A stretch of 52,096 nt of DNA from Nevskiales bacterium. Lineage in GTDB: Bacteria > Pseudomonadota > Gammaproteobacteria > Steroidobacterales > GCA-2729495. A program made the position numbers and the translations under genes. Of this stretch, positions 11,358 to 19,112 are shown piece by piece. The DNA lies in assembly GCA_011526045.1 (NCBI GenBank), contig WYBE01000071.1:1-52096 (forward strand), given 5' to 3'. The notes beneath the pieces were generated by a model that saw only the letters and a program-made list of their open reading frames with translations, searched no databases and had not been told where the DNA came from. The stretch's first letter is position 1. Each line of letters starts with the position of its first letter.

Positions 11358-12137
11358 CTATTGGAGCACGCCGTCCTGGTACGTGCCTTTCTCCCTGATC
11401 CTGCCGTCGTCATCGTACAGCTCGTAGGCGCCATCGAGGACACCGTCGCGGAACGTGCCGCGGGCCATGAGTCGGCCGTCGGCGGCCAAGGTCTCGAACG
11501 GCCCGTTCTTGGCGCCATCGACGTAGGTTTCGCGCGATTTCAAACTGCCATTGGGGTGAAAGGTTTCGAGGACGCCGTCGGCCCCGTCGTTGCGGAAGAC
11601 GCCTTTCTGCGCGAGTTGGCCGTTGCTGTGAAACCACTCCCAGACGCCATCCTTCCGGCCGTCGTGGAAGCTGCCCCGCGCATCGACCTGCCCGTTCTCG
11701 TGATACGCGACGTATGGTCCGTCCCGCCGGTCGTTCCTGTGCGTGCCCTCCGATCGAGGCGCGCCGTTCGGAAAGCCGGTCCGGAATGGTCCATTGCGTA
11801 CGCCGTCGACGTACTGGCCCTTTGAACGCCATTGCCCGTTCGGGTACAGCAGCTCCCACGGGCCTTCCTTCCTGCCGTTGTGGTACGCCTGCCGCTCCCG
11901 CAATTGCCCGTTACGGTGAAACCACTCCTGCGGCCCATCGAGCTGGCCTTCGCGGAAGCAGCCCTTGTGTTCGGCCTGTCCATCCTCGAAATAGGACTCG
12001 TATGCGCCGTCGAGCTGGCCGTTACGGTAGCTGCCCCGGCCGCGAATTTCGCCGGCCTCGCCCTGCATCTCGAAAGGCCCGTCGGCGGGGGCTTCGTCGG
12101 TCGCCGATCTGAACCAGGAAAGAATCGACTTCTTCAT
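11358..12137 (-). CDS. YwqK/MORN-type repeat protein, long copy
   Basis: A 259-residue protein with about ten consecutive repeats (turns such as YRNGQLDG, FREGQLDG, YHNGRKEG, FHDGRKDG, FRDGVLDG), each followed by an aromatic strand and an NGQ-like turn. The N-terminus MKKSILSWFRSATDE is short and basic, with no clear signal sequence. It is the first gene of the repeat-protein operon and is divergent from the nitric oxide dismutase-like gene across 314 bases. A 13-base palindrome lies 47-59 bases upstream of its start. Function is unknown; a link to the divergent gene is only positional. Confidence 0.8.
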   Translation of the reverse strand: MKKSILSWFRSATDEAPADGPFEMQGEAGEIRGRGSYRNGQLDGAYESYFEDGQAEHKGCFREGQLDGPQEWFHRNGQLRERQAYHNGRKEGPWELLYPNGQWRSKGQYVDGVRNGPFRTGFPNGAPRSEGTHRNDRRDGPYVAYHENGQVDARGSFHDGRKDGVWEWFHSNGQLAQKGVFRNDGADGVLETFHPNGSLKSRETYVDGAKNGPFETLAADGRLMARGTFRDGVLDGAYELYDDDGRIREKGTYQDGVLQ

Positions 12138-12183
12138 GCTGCCCGAGCGTAACCAAATTCCAGCGGTAAGGGCTTCACGAAAA

Positions 12184-12196
12184 GATAGGTACTATC
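12184..12196. promoter_or_regulatory. Palindromic site, candidate operator
   Basis: GATAG-GTA-CTATC is a perfect inverted repeat with 5-base arms. It lies 47-59 bases upstream of the long YwqK-repeat gene, where an operator or activator site could sit. No regulator family is recognised from it. Confidence 0.3.
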
Positions 12197-12353
12197 CGTA
12201 TCATCGTGACGGTCAATTTTGCCGCGAAAGCGTGTAAAAAAAATACCGCAGTCGTCGTGTGCGGTCGCGGCGGGCATGACGGGGTCCACCGGTGAACAGA
12301 TGGAGAGAGACGCGAGGCAAACGGCCATTTTACGTATAATTACCTACCGGTGA

Positions 12354-12367
12354 TTGATCCAGGTCAT
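12354..12367 (+). promoter_or_regulatory. FNR/Dnr-type binding site upstream of the Nod-like gene
   Basis: TTGATCCAGGTCAT matches the FNR/Anr/Dnr consensus TTGAT-N4-ATCAA at 8 of 10 fixed positions, with the left half perfect. It is centred about 91 bases before the start codon. With the -10-like TATCAA at 12386-12391 the site would sit near -38 to -41, the class II activating position. FNR-family sites upstream of nor genes commonly give control by low oxygen and NO; control here is inferred. Confidence 0.6.
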
Positions 12368-12451
12368 TTACTCAGGGGTCGAAACTATCAAGCTAGCGCC
12401 CGACGGTGGTGTATACCGGATGACGGCGGGACGTTTTAAGGAGCTTTAACC

Positions 12452-14857
12452 ATGACTACGAAGACGGTCGCGAGCTCGGGCGACAGCAACCTGGCGATGT
12501 GGTTGCTCAATAAGAAGAACTGGTTCGTGCATTTCATGATCGTGACGCTGATCAGCGTCGTTGGCCTGTTGTACCTCGGCCAGCAGACGTATTCCGGCGC
12601 ACCACCGTTGGTGAAATTCGTGACCCCGGACGGGGAAACGTTCATCAGCAAGGAGCAGATCTCGCGCGGCCAGGAGATTTTCCAGCTGCGGGGGCTCATG
12701 CTCTACGGCTCGTTCTGGGGTGACGGTGCCGACCGCGGTCCGGACTTTACCGCCGATGCCCTGCACCGCATGGTCGTGACGATGCGGCAGTTCTATGCCG
12801 ACGAGATGAAGGCACGCAACGGGGTCAGCGAACTGACGCCGTTCGAGCAGGACGCCATTGCCCAGCGGGTCATCCGGGAACTGCACAACAACGCCTACGA
12901 CGCGAACGCACAGCAGATCGTCCTGACCGCCGGTCAGGTCTATGCATTTGAGCGCCTGGTCGAGCACTACACCCGGATGTTCACCGACCCGACCTACCGG
13001 GACCGCATGGAGCCGATCAACCAGGTGTCCGGAGCGGACAACCTCCGTGCGCTCAGCTCATTCTTCTTCTGGGGCGGCTGGGTAGCCGCTGCCAACCGGC
13101 CGGGTCAGGAGTACAGCTATACGCATAACTGGCCTTACGATCCGGAGGCAGGTAACCACGCTACCAGCGCGACGTTCATCTGGACCTTCATATCCATCTT
13201 TGCGCTGTGGGTAGGCATCAGCGTCGTGCTGTATGTCTACGGCCAGATGAAGATGCAGCCGATCGACCTGTTCGAGTCACAGGGCAGCGGTAACGGGCAC
13301 TGGCTGACGACGACGGACCTGGAAAACGGGTACGTGCGTCCGACGCAGCGTTCGACCTACAAGTTCTTCGCCCTGGCCATCATCGTGTTCGGCCTGCAGG
13401 TGCTGGCCGGCATCATCAGTGCGACGGACTTCATTCGTCCGTTCGGCATCAACCTCCAGGAGCTCATTCCGTTCACGGTTTCGCGCAGCTATCACGCGCT
13501 GTTGCAGATCTTCTGGTTCTTCATGTGCTGGGTGGGCTATACGATCTTCTTCCTGCCCAGGCTGGCCAAGGTGCCGAAGGGCCAGAAGTTCCTGATCAAC
13601 CTGCTGTTCGGTTTGGCCGTGATCGTGGCCGTCGGGGCCCTCGGCGGCATCTACACCGGCCAGCGCGGCTGGATGAGCGACAAGATGTCGTACTGGTTCG
13701 GCAGCCAGGGTTGGGAGTTCATCGAGCTTGGGCGCTTCTTCCAGCTCCTGCTGCTCGGTGCCTTCACGCTGTGGATCTACATCATCTATCGCGGCATCAA
13801 GCCCTGGATCAGCATGAAGAACGTCTGGTCCGTGCCGGCGTGGCTGCTCTGGGGCAGCGGCGTGATGGTGCTGTTCCTGTTCTTCAGCGTCCTCATGGTG
13901 CCGAGCTCCAACTGGGCCGTCGCCGACTACTGGCGCTGGATGACGGTGCACATGTGGGTCGAGGTCACCTTCGAGGTGTTCACGACCGTCATCGTCGCCT
14001 ACCTGCTGGTCCAGATGGGCCTGGTGACCAGGCTGATGGCCGAGCGTGTCATCTTCCTGGCGGTGATGTTGTTCTTCGTGACTGCGCTGAACGGCATCTC
14101 TCATAACTTCTACTGGATCGCCAAGCCGACGGGCATCATTGCGGTCGGCAGCGTGTTCTCCACCCTGCAGGTGTTGCCACTGCTGCTGCTCACGCTCGAT
14201 GCCTGGCAGATGCGCCAGGAGGGCATCAAGGCCAATGAGTTCCGCGTCCAGGGCAAGCAGGCGTTCGTGATGGAGAGTGTCTGGCTGTTCATCCTCGCGG
14301 TGAACTTCTGGAACATCTTCGGCGCCGGTGTCTTCGGTTCGCTGATCACTCTGCCGCTGGTGAACTACTACGAGCATGCGACCTACATGACGCAGAACCA
14401 CGCTCACGCGGCGATGTTCGGCGTCAAGGGCAACGTCGCACTGGCAGGCCTGCTGTTCTGCTGCCAGCACCTGTTCGAGAAGTCTGCCTGGAGCGAGAAG
14501 CTGGTGCGAACCGCCTTCTGGTCGCTGCAGATCGGCCTGGCGCTCATGATGTTCCTCGACCTGTTCCCGGTCGGCCTGTACCAGATCTATGTGGTACTGA
14601 CGGACGGCTTCTGGCACGCGCGGTCGGCGGACATCATCCAGGGGCCAGTGTTCGTGACGTTGACCTACCTGCGCATGATCGGCGGGTCGATCTTCGTCGT
14701 CGGAGGCCTGTTGCCGCTGATCTGGTTCGTGCTCTCGCGGGGCGCGCGTCTGCGTCGCGAGACGGACGTCGAGACCGACGAGTGGGCGGCCTACCAGAAG
14801 GAGTACGGCCACGAGAGCGGCAAGGAGTGGGCCGCGCAGCCGGAAACCCGACTCTGA
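12452..14857 (+). CDS. nod: Putative nitric oxide dismutase (Nod), quinol-NO-reductase family
   Basis: An 801-residue member of the heme-copper oxidase superfamily with qNOR layout: an N-terminal helix (about 24-44), a periplasmic cytochrome-c-like domain without a heme motif, then about a dozen helices. FeB ligands H500 and H551 and the glutamate E504 (HMWVE) are kept, as is the heme-ligand pair H650/H652 in NHAHAAMFG. Compared with qNOR, the third FeB histidine is N552 (GISHNFYW instead of GTGHHYFW), the second active-site glutamate is Q573, and the quinol-site residues H, E, F and D align with I322, D326, P330 and G745. These changes match those reported for the proposed NO dismutases of Methylomirabilis oxyfera and HdN1 (2 NO to N2 plus O2). 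Start ATG with AAGGAG eight bases upstream. The activity itself is inferred; an unusual NO reductase is the alternative. Confidence 0.85.
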   Translation: MTTKTVASSGDSNLAMWLLNKKNWFVHFMIVTLISVVGLLYLGQQTYSGAPPLVKFVTPDGETFISKEQISRGQEIFQLRGLMLYGSFWGDGADRGPDFTADALHRMVVTMRQFYADEMKARNGVSELTPFEQDAIAQRVIRELHNNAYDANAQQIVLTAGQVYAFERLVEHYTRMFTDPTYRDRMEPINQVSGADNLRALSSFFFWGGWVAAANRPGQEYSYTHNWPYDPEAGNHATSATFIWTFISIFALWVGISVVLYVYGQMKMQPIDLFESQGSGNGHWLTTTDLENGYVRPTQRSTYKFFALAIIVFGLQVLAGIISATDFIRPFGINLQELIPFTVSRSYHALLQIFWFFMCWVGYTIFFLPRLAKVPKGQKFLINLLFGLAVIVAVGALGGIYTGQRGWMSDKMSYWFGSQGWEFIELGRFFQLLLLGAFTLWIYIIYRGIKPWISMKNVWSVPAWLLWGSGVMVLFLFFSVLMVPSSNWAVADYWRWMTVHMWVEVTFEVFTTVIVAYLLVQMGLVTRLMAERVIFLAVMLFFVTALNGISHNFYWIAKPTGIIAVGSVFSTLQVLPLLLLTLDAWQMRQEGIKANEFRVQGKQAFVMESVWLFILAVNFWNIFGAGVFGSLITLPLVNYYEHATYMTQNHAHAAMFGVKGNVALAGLLFCCQHLFEKSAWSEKLVRTAFWSLQIGLALMMFLDLFPVGLYQIYVVLTDGFWHARSADIIQGPVFVTLTYLRMIGGSIFVVGGLLPLIWFVLSRGARLRRETDVETDEWAAYQKEYGHESGKEWAAQPETRL

Positions 14858-14887
14858 GGTTGCTCCAGAGACAGGCGTAAGTAGCCA

Positions 14888-14943
14888 GGGCCCCGCGGGC
14901 GTCGTTCAAACGATCGAACGACACCGCGGGGCCCGATCTTTTT
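14888..14943 (+). terminator. Rho-independent terminator of the Nod-like gene
   Basis: A long stem pairs GGGCCCCGCG (14888-14897) with CGCGGGGCCC, and inside it GTCGTTC (14901-14907) with GAACGAC (14916-14922), with a small internal bulge and an 8-base loop. It is followed by TCTTTTT at 14937-14943. It begins 30 bases after the stop codon, so the gene is probably transcribed alone. Confidence 0.88.
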
Positions 14944-14960
14944 CCGGATCGATTTTTCAG

Positions 14961-15014
14961 GTTCCTCGCCGATCTGCGGGGACGGGGCGCCGTTGCTACC
15001 GAGTCGATGCGTTG
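14961..15014 (-). repeat. Dispersed intergenic repeat, copy B
   Basis: The reverse complement of this segment matches 141-194 with about five mismatches in 54 bases, and weaker similarity extends to about 15050. It lies in the gap between the Nod terminator and the convergent phosphatase-like gene. The rest of the gap up to 15113 holds GC-rich short words but no gene. Confidence 0.7.
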
Positions 15015-15113
15015 ATGCCGCGCGGTGCCTGCTGGCGGGCGCTGCGCCGGGACGCACGGCGCCGGCGTAACCCGTAGCGACGAGCGCCGGAGCGAGCCGG
15101 AAGGTCGAAGCCC

Positions 15114-15953
15114 TCAGGCGCGCAGCCGGTTCATGATGGCCGCATGGGTGAGCGCATCGGCCGCCACGACCATGTCCACGGATTCCTCCGGGTCGAAGTC
15201 CTCGAAGATTCGCAACGGACTGCCGTCGAGATGCGATGCCTTGCCGCCCGCCTGGACCGCGATGAATGCGGCGGCGCCCCAGTCGAGGCACTCCCCGCTG
15301 CGGCAGGCGAAGGCCGCAAGCCGGCCGCTGTAGAACTCGTTCAGGTTGTCCAGGCCGCGTGCCGGGTCGTCGTCCGTGACGATATCGAAGCACTCGAACT
15401 CACCGCGTAAGCGGGCGTTGATCTCGGGTGTCTGGTAGGTCAGGCATCGACGAGCGCCGGGACGGGTGTGCAGCGGCACCATGTCGGCCAGGCGGGGCCG
15501 GCTGCGCTGTCCCGTCAGGGCGCCACGTTCGCGCACGCCGAGGTAAAAACGGCCGCTCGATGGCACGTAGCTGATGGCCGCCACGAGTCGACGCTGCTCG
15601 GCAATGCTGATGATGATGTCCCAGTTTGGCCGCTGGTGCTTGTACAGGTAGGTGCCGTTGATCGGGTCCAGGTGCACCGACGTCTGCGACCTCGCCGGGA
15701 AATACTTCTGGTTCAGTGACGCCGAACGCTCTTCACCGAAGAACGTAACGTCGGGGAAGCGGGCGAGCGTGGCGACTTCGATAAAGTTCTGGACCGACAG
15801 GTCAGCATCGGTAAGGGCGCTGACCCAGGCATTGTGGCCGTCCTTCTGGTCGGGTCCGGCAATGCGCGGCTGTATCGCCAGCGCGTAGTCGCCGGCGGTC
15901 ACCAGCAGACCGAGGTAGAAATCGACCAGTTCCACAGCGTTTGCCAGCGCCAT
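15114..15953 (-). CDS. Inositol-monophosphatase / CysQ-like family protein with altered metal site
   Basis: A 279-residue protein of the lithium-sensitive phosphatase superfamily. Recognisable elements are TDAD near residue 48, FFGEERS (E74 and E75), LDPINGTYLYK (D96 to T101), and LDWGAAAFIAVQAGG near the C-terminus. The canonical metal motif is DPxDGT; here the second Asp is N99, so metal binding or activity may differ. CysQ-type 3'-phosphoadenosine 5'-phosphate phosphatase is the nearest known role, but the substrate is uncertain. It starts 11 bases after the DUF1499 gene and is likely co-transcribed with it. Confidence 0.75.
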   Translation of the reverse strand: MALANAVELVDFYLGLLVTAGDYALAIQPRIAGPDQKDGHNAWVSALTDADLSVQNFIEVATLARFPDVTFFGEERSASLNQKYFPARSQTSVHLDPINGTYLYKHQRPNWDIIISIAEQRRLVAAISYVPSSGRFYLGVRERGALTGQRSRPRLADMVPLHTRPGARRCLTYQTPEINARLRGEFECFDIVTDDDPARGLDNLNEFYSGRLAAFACRSGECLDWGAAAFIAVQAGGKASHLDGSPLRIFEDFDPEESVDMVVAADALTHAAIMNRLRA

Positions 15954-15964
15954 GGCCGGTGCGC

Positions 15965-16708
15965 TCAGCTGCTCGCCAGCCGGTCGCGGAAGGCGCGGAT
16001 ACGCTGCGCGTTGAACCCGGCGTCACCGCGTCCGACGCGGGACTTCGAGCGCAGGTCCACGCGAGCCTGCGTGCCGGAAACGCGCACACGGATGACCACG
16101 TCGTCCTTGAACCCGATCCAGGGGGTGGTCGCGACGGCCTCGATGCGCCCTTCGTCCGGTGCGACCTCGACCAGTTCCCAGCCGAGTTCGGTGGCAACGG
16201 TTCTGGCCCGGGCAAAGGCCGCCTCGGCGGGCATGTCGAGCACGATCGTGCGGATGTCCGGATAAGCCTGTGCCTGCAAGGCGGCGCTTTGCTCGGGAAA
16301 ATACGCCGGCGGGTTCGTCGCCCCGGCCGCCTCGCGCAGCGGCACGGCTGCGACGAATGCCGGAGGGTCGCCGAGGTCGGTGCTGATGTCGTGAATCGGC
16401 GGCCCACCCATCGCGCTGATGCGACTGACGTTGAATCCCGTGATGAGCAGCGCGGTGAGGAAGGCCAGCCAGGTCGCCCGTCGCGAGGCCGCTCCGGCAC
16501 TGCCGCCGCTGCGCACCAGCCCGAGGCCGGCCGCAATCAGCGCGACCAACATCGCCAGGCCACCCAGGGCCAGCGCACCAAAGGCCAGCTGCCAGCTGTC
16601 GATGAATCCCGGCTTGTGGCCGGCTGATACGGCGATCAGCAGCAGTCCAATGGCGGCTGACCAGCAGCCGATGCGGCTCAGCCGCGTGCCTTTCGGTTGC
16701 GTGTGCAT
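15965..16708 (-). CDS. DUF1499 membrane-anchored protein
   Basis: A 247-residue protein with three N-terminal hydrophobic helices (about residues 12-32, 40-66 and 78-98) and a soluble DUF1499 domain from about residue 125 containing YPDIRTIVLDMPAEAAFARA and WIGFKDDVVIRVR. Function of the family is unknown. The ATG at 16708 has AGGAGG nine bases upstream. A much longer open frame continues upstream, but it is antisense to tesB and is not used. It is the first gene of a pair with the phosphatase-like gene. Confidence 0.8.
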   Translation of the reverse strand: MHTQPKGTRLSRIGCWSAAIGLLLIAVSAGHKPGFIDSWQLAFGALALGGLAMLVALIAAGLGLVRSGGSAGAASRRATWLAFLTALLITGFNVSRISAMGGPPIHDISTDLGDPPAFVAAVPLREAAGATNPPAYFPEQSAALQAQAYPDIRTIVLDMPAEAAFARARTVATELGWELVEVAPDEGRIEAVATTPWIGFKDDVVIRVRVSGTQARVDLRSKSRVGRGDAGFNAQRIRAFRDRLASS

Positions 16709-16813
16709 GTGCCCCGTCCTCCTGCAACTACCGGCCGGTCCGACGTTAGCACAGCCGCAGTCCGCGCCGCAGGCCGGCGTACAATACGCCCCGGTTTTCG
16801 GGTGGTGGGGAAC

Positions 16814-17689
16814 ATGGACCGGGCGCTGCAGGATCTGCTCACGCTCCTCGAACTCGAGCCGCTGGAGGAGAACATCTTCCGCGGCCAGAGTCATGACACC
16901 GGGCTGCCGCAGGTCTTCGGCGGGCAGGTGCTCGGCCAGGCGCTCGCGGCCGCCAGCCGCACCGTGGAACGCCGGCAGGTGCACTCGTTGCACGCGTATT
17001 TCCTGAAGCGCGGCGACGTCAATGCCCCGATCGTCTACGAAGTGGACCGTGCCCGCGACGGCGGCAGCTTCTCGGCGCGCCGGGTGGTCGCGATCCAGCA
17101 CGGCGCGCAGATCTTCAATATGGCCGCATCGTTCCAGACACCCGAGGAGGGGCTCGAACACCAGGCGAAAATGCCGGCGGTACCCGGTCCCGATGAACTC
17201 GAGGACATCGTGGAACTGGCCCGCAACAACGGCGCGGACCTGCCGCCGCGCATGCAGCGCTTCCTGACTTATCGGCGACCGTTCATCGTCAAGCCCGTGC
17301 AGCCGGGTCAGTTTCTCACGCCGGGCAAGATCGAGCCCGTCAAGCAGGTGTGGATGAAGGCCATCGATCGGCTGCCGGACGACGAATTCCTCCATCACGT
17401 GCTGTTGGCCTACGTCTCCGACTATGAACTCATTGGTACCGCGACGCTGCCGCACGGCCTGCATGCCGCTCGCGGTGGCCTGCAGATGGCGAGCCTGGAT
17501 CACGCCATGTGGTTTCACCGGCCGTTGCGGGTCGACGAGTGGTTGTTGTTCGACCTGGAGAGTCCCAGCGCATCCGGTGCCCGTGGACTGGCACGCGGCC
17601 AGGTGTTTACCCGCGACGGCACGCTGGTGGGGTCCCTGGCGCAGGAAGGGCTGATACGGCTGCGCGAAAGCAAGCCTGCGCCGCAGTGA
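16814..17689 (+). CDS. tesB: Acyl-CoA thioesterase II TesB
   Basis: A 291-residue double hot-dog thioesterase that hydrolyses medium- and long-chain acyl-CoA. Family segments are clear: GLPQVFGGQVLGQALAAA (43-60), SLHAYFLKRGD (73-83) and the second-domain active-site segment SLDHAMWFHRPLRVDEWLLF with its aspartate. The ATG at 16814 is preceded by GGTGGTGGGG. A -10-like TACAAT lies at 16780-16785. It is divergent from the DUF1499 gene, and its stop is 19 bases from the convergent gamma-carbonic-anhydrase-like gene. Confidence 0.93.
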   Translation: MDRALQDLLTLLELEPLEENIFRGQSHDTGLPQVFGGQVLGQALAAASRTVERRQVHSLHAYFLKRGDVNAPIVYEVDRARDGGSFSARRVVAIQHGAQIFNMAASFQTPEEGLEHQAKMPAVPGPDELEDIVELARNNGADLPPRMQRFLTYRRPFIVKPVQPGQFLTPGKIEPVKQVWMKAIDRLPDDEFLHHVLLAYVSDYELIGTATLPHGLHAARGGLQMASLDHAMWFHRPLRVDEWLLFDLESPSASGARGLARGQVFTRDGTLVGSLAQEGLIRLRESKPAPQ

Positions 17690-17707
17690 GCGACCGGCGC
17701 CCGGTGA

Positions 17708-18229
17708 TCAGGCCAGCGGGCGCAGTGCCTGCCGGTAGAGTCCACCGCGAGCAACGTAACGCCGCGCCGCGGCCGCCACACGGGCCAGTTCCTCGGCCGT
17801 CAGGCTACGGGCGACTCGTGCCGGCGAGCCGATGATCAGCACGCCCTCGGGGAACTGCTTGCCCTCGGTGACCAGCGCTCCGGCGCCGACGATGCAGCGT
17901 GGGCCGATACGGGCGTGATTCATGACGACGGCGCCGATGCCGATCAGCGCTTCATCACCGATCTCGCATCCATGCAGGGTCACGAGATGGCCGACCGTCA
18001 CCAGCGAGCCGAGAACCAGCGGCGCCCCCGGGTCGGAATGCAGGACCGAGTTGTCCTGGATGTTGGTGCCGCGCCCGATGCTGAGTCGTTCAACGTCCCC
18101 GCGCAGCACGGCGCCGAACCAGACGCTCGATTCTGCTGCCAGGTGCACGTCACCGATCACGGTCGCGCCCGGAGCCACGTAGGCATCATCGGCGATCTGC
18201 GGACGTCGACCGCCCAGTTCGTAGATCAC
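17708..18229 (-). CDS. Gamma-carbonic-anhydrase-like hexapeptide-repeat protein (YrdA/PaaY family)
   Basis: A 173-residue left-handed beta-helix protein with hexapeptide repeats. The family signature is visible in [29 protein letters not shown] and in the zinc histidines of [13 protein letters not shown]. YrdA-type proteins bind zinc; carbonic anhydrase activity has been shown for few of them. Its ATG overlaps the gpmA stop by four bases (ATGA), so it is translationally coupled to gpmA. Confidence 0.9.
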   Translation of the reverse strand: MIYELGGRRPQIADDAYVAPGATVIGDVHLAAESSVWFGAVLRGDVERLSIGRGTNIQDNSVLHSDPGAPLVLGSLVTVGHLVTLHGCEIGDEALIGIGAVVMNHARIGPRCIVGAGALVTEGKQFPEGVLIIGSPARVARSLTAEELARVAAAARRYVARGGLYRQALRPLA

Positions 18230-18969
18230 CTGGCCTTGCCCTGTGCGGCGACTGCGGCCGCGGCTTTCTGCACGGTGTCCGGATCGCCGATGTAGCGACG
18301 ATCGCGGGGTTTCAGCGCGGCGTCGAGTTCGTACAGCAACGGGATTCCGGTTGGAATGTTCAGTTCGGTGATCTCGCTGTCGGAAATGCCATCGAGCATT
18401 TTCACCAGGGCCCGCAGGCTGTTGCCGTGCGCGGCCACCAGCACGTTCTCGCCGGCGCGCAACCGCGGCGCGATGCTGCTGTCCCAGTAGGGGAGCACGC
18501 GCGCCAGCGTGTCCTTCAGCGACTCAGTGGCCGGAAGGGGCGCGGCTCCCCGGTAGCGGCGGTCGAAGCGCGGGTGCCGCTGGTCGTCTGCTGCCAGCGC
18601 GGGCGGGGGGATGTCGAAGCTGCGGCGCCAGATCTTCACCTGGTCCTCGCCGTGCTGCGCGGCGGTCTCGGCCTTGTTCAGTCCCTGCAACGCGCCGTAG
18701 TGGCGCTCATTGAGGCGCCAGCTTCGTTCCACCGGGATCCACATCAGGTCCATTTGGTCCAGCACGAGCCATAACGTGCGGATCGCGCGCTTCAGCACGG
18801 AGGTGAACGCGTAGTCGAACTGCAGGCCGAGGGCGGTCAACTGCCGGCCGGCCTCGATGGCCTCCGCGCGGCCCTGCTCGGTCAGGTCCACATCGACCCA
18901 GCCGGTGAACCGGTTCTCGAGATTCCAGGTGCTCTGGCCATGGCGGCACAGGACCAGCTTGCCGGGCAT
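18226..18969 (-). CDS. gpmA: 2,3-bisphosphoglycerate-dependent phosphoglycerate mutase
   Basis: A 247-residue glycolytic enzyme interconverting 3- and 2-phosphoglycerate. It has the phosphohistidine motif [18 protein letters not shown] (H10), the substrate segment [20 protein letters not shown], and the second catalytic histidine in [15 protein letters not shown]. Length and motifs fit dPGM closely. The start ATG at 18969 has GGATC-rich upstream sequence without a strong Shine-Dalgarno. It forms a two-gene unit with the overlapping YrdA-like gene. Confidence 0.95.
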   Translation of the reverse strand: MPGKLVLCRHGQSTWNLENRFTGWVDVDLTEQGRAEAIEAGRQLTALGLQFDYAFTSVLKRAIRTLWLVLDQMDLMWIPVERSWRLNERHYGALQGLNKAETAAQHGEDQVKIWRRSFDIPPPALAADDQRHPRFDRRYRGAAPLPATESLKDTLARVLPYWDSSIAPRLRAGENVLVAAHGNSLRALVKMLDGISDSEITELNIPTGIPLLYELDAALKPRDRRYIGDPDTVQKAAAAVAAQGKAR

Positions 18970-19112
18970 GCGCGGGATCCTTTTTTGTGAATCTGGGTGG
19001 GTGCCTAGTCTAACGCGACCCGCCTGCTGTCGACGACTCTCCGGCAGGGCCGCACCGCGGTGGTGTGCCCGCAGAATGCTGTTGCGGGTGCGCGGCCGGT
19101 GGCCGCGGGGGC

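Larger units (their letters stand above)
12138..12451. promoter_or_regulatory. Divergent regulatory region between the repeat-protein operon and the Nod-like gene
   Basis: No coding frame is supported in these 314 bases, and the stretch is more AT-rich than its surroundings. From left to right it holds a palindrome GATAGGTACTATC (12184-12196), an A-tract near 12235, a -10-like TATAAT (12335-12340), an FNR/Dnr-like box (12354-12367), a possible -10 TATCAA (12386-12391), and AAGGAG (12438-12443) eight bases before the ATG at 12452. Confidence 0.6.

Noticed and set aside
10780..12137. Tandem DNA repeat or CRISPR array
   Set aside because: The periodicity is at protein level (about 23 residues, degenerate at DNA level) within open frames; there are no identical repeats with unique spacers. 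No CRISPR array was seen anywhere in the window.
10780..12137. Toxin-antitoxin system (YwqK repeats are sometimes named antitoxins)
   Set aside because: No toxin-like gene is adjacent; the two genes are paralogues of each other.
13277..14812. 511-codon open frame on the minus strand
   Set aside because: It is antisense to the Nod-like gene; the composition (His, Gln, Glu rich) is typical of a shadow frame of a hydrophobic protein.
12452..14857. Ordinary quinol-dependent nitric oxide reductase NorB
   Set aside because: Overall fold agrees, but the third FeB histidine, the second active-site glutamate and four quinol-site residues are replaced together, which fits the Nod group instead.
16709..17518. 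Upstream extension of the DUF1499 frame
   Set aside because: This part is antisense to tesB; the real start has AGGAGG before the ATG at 16708.
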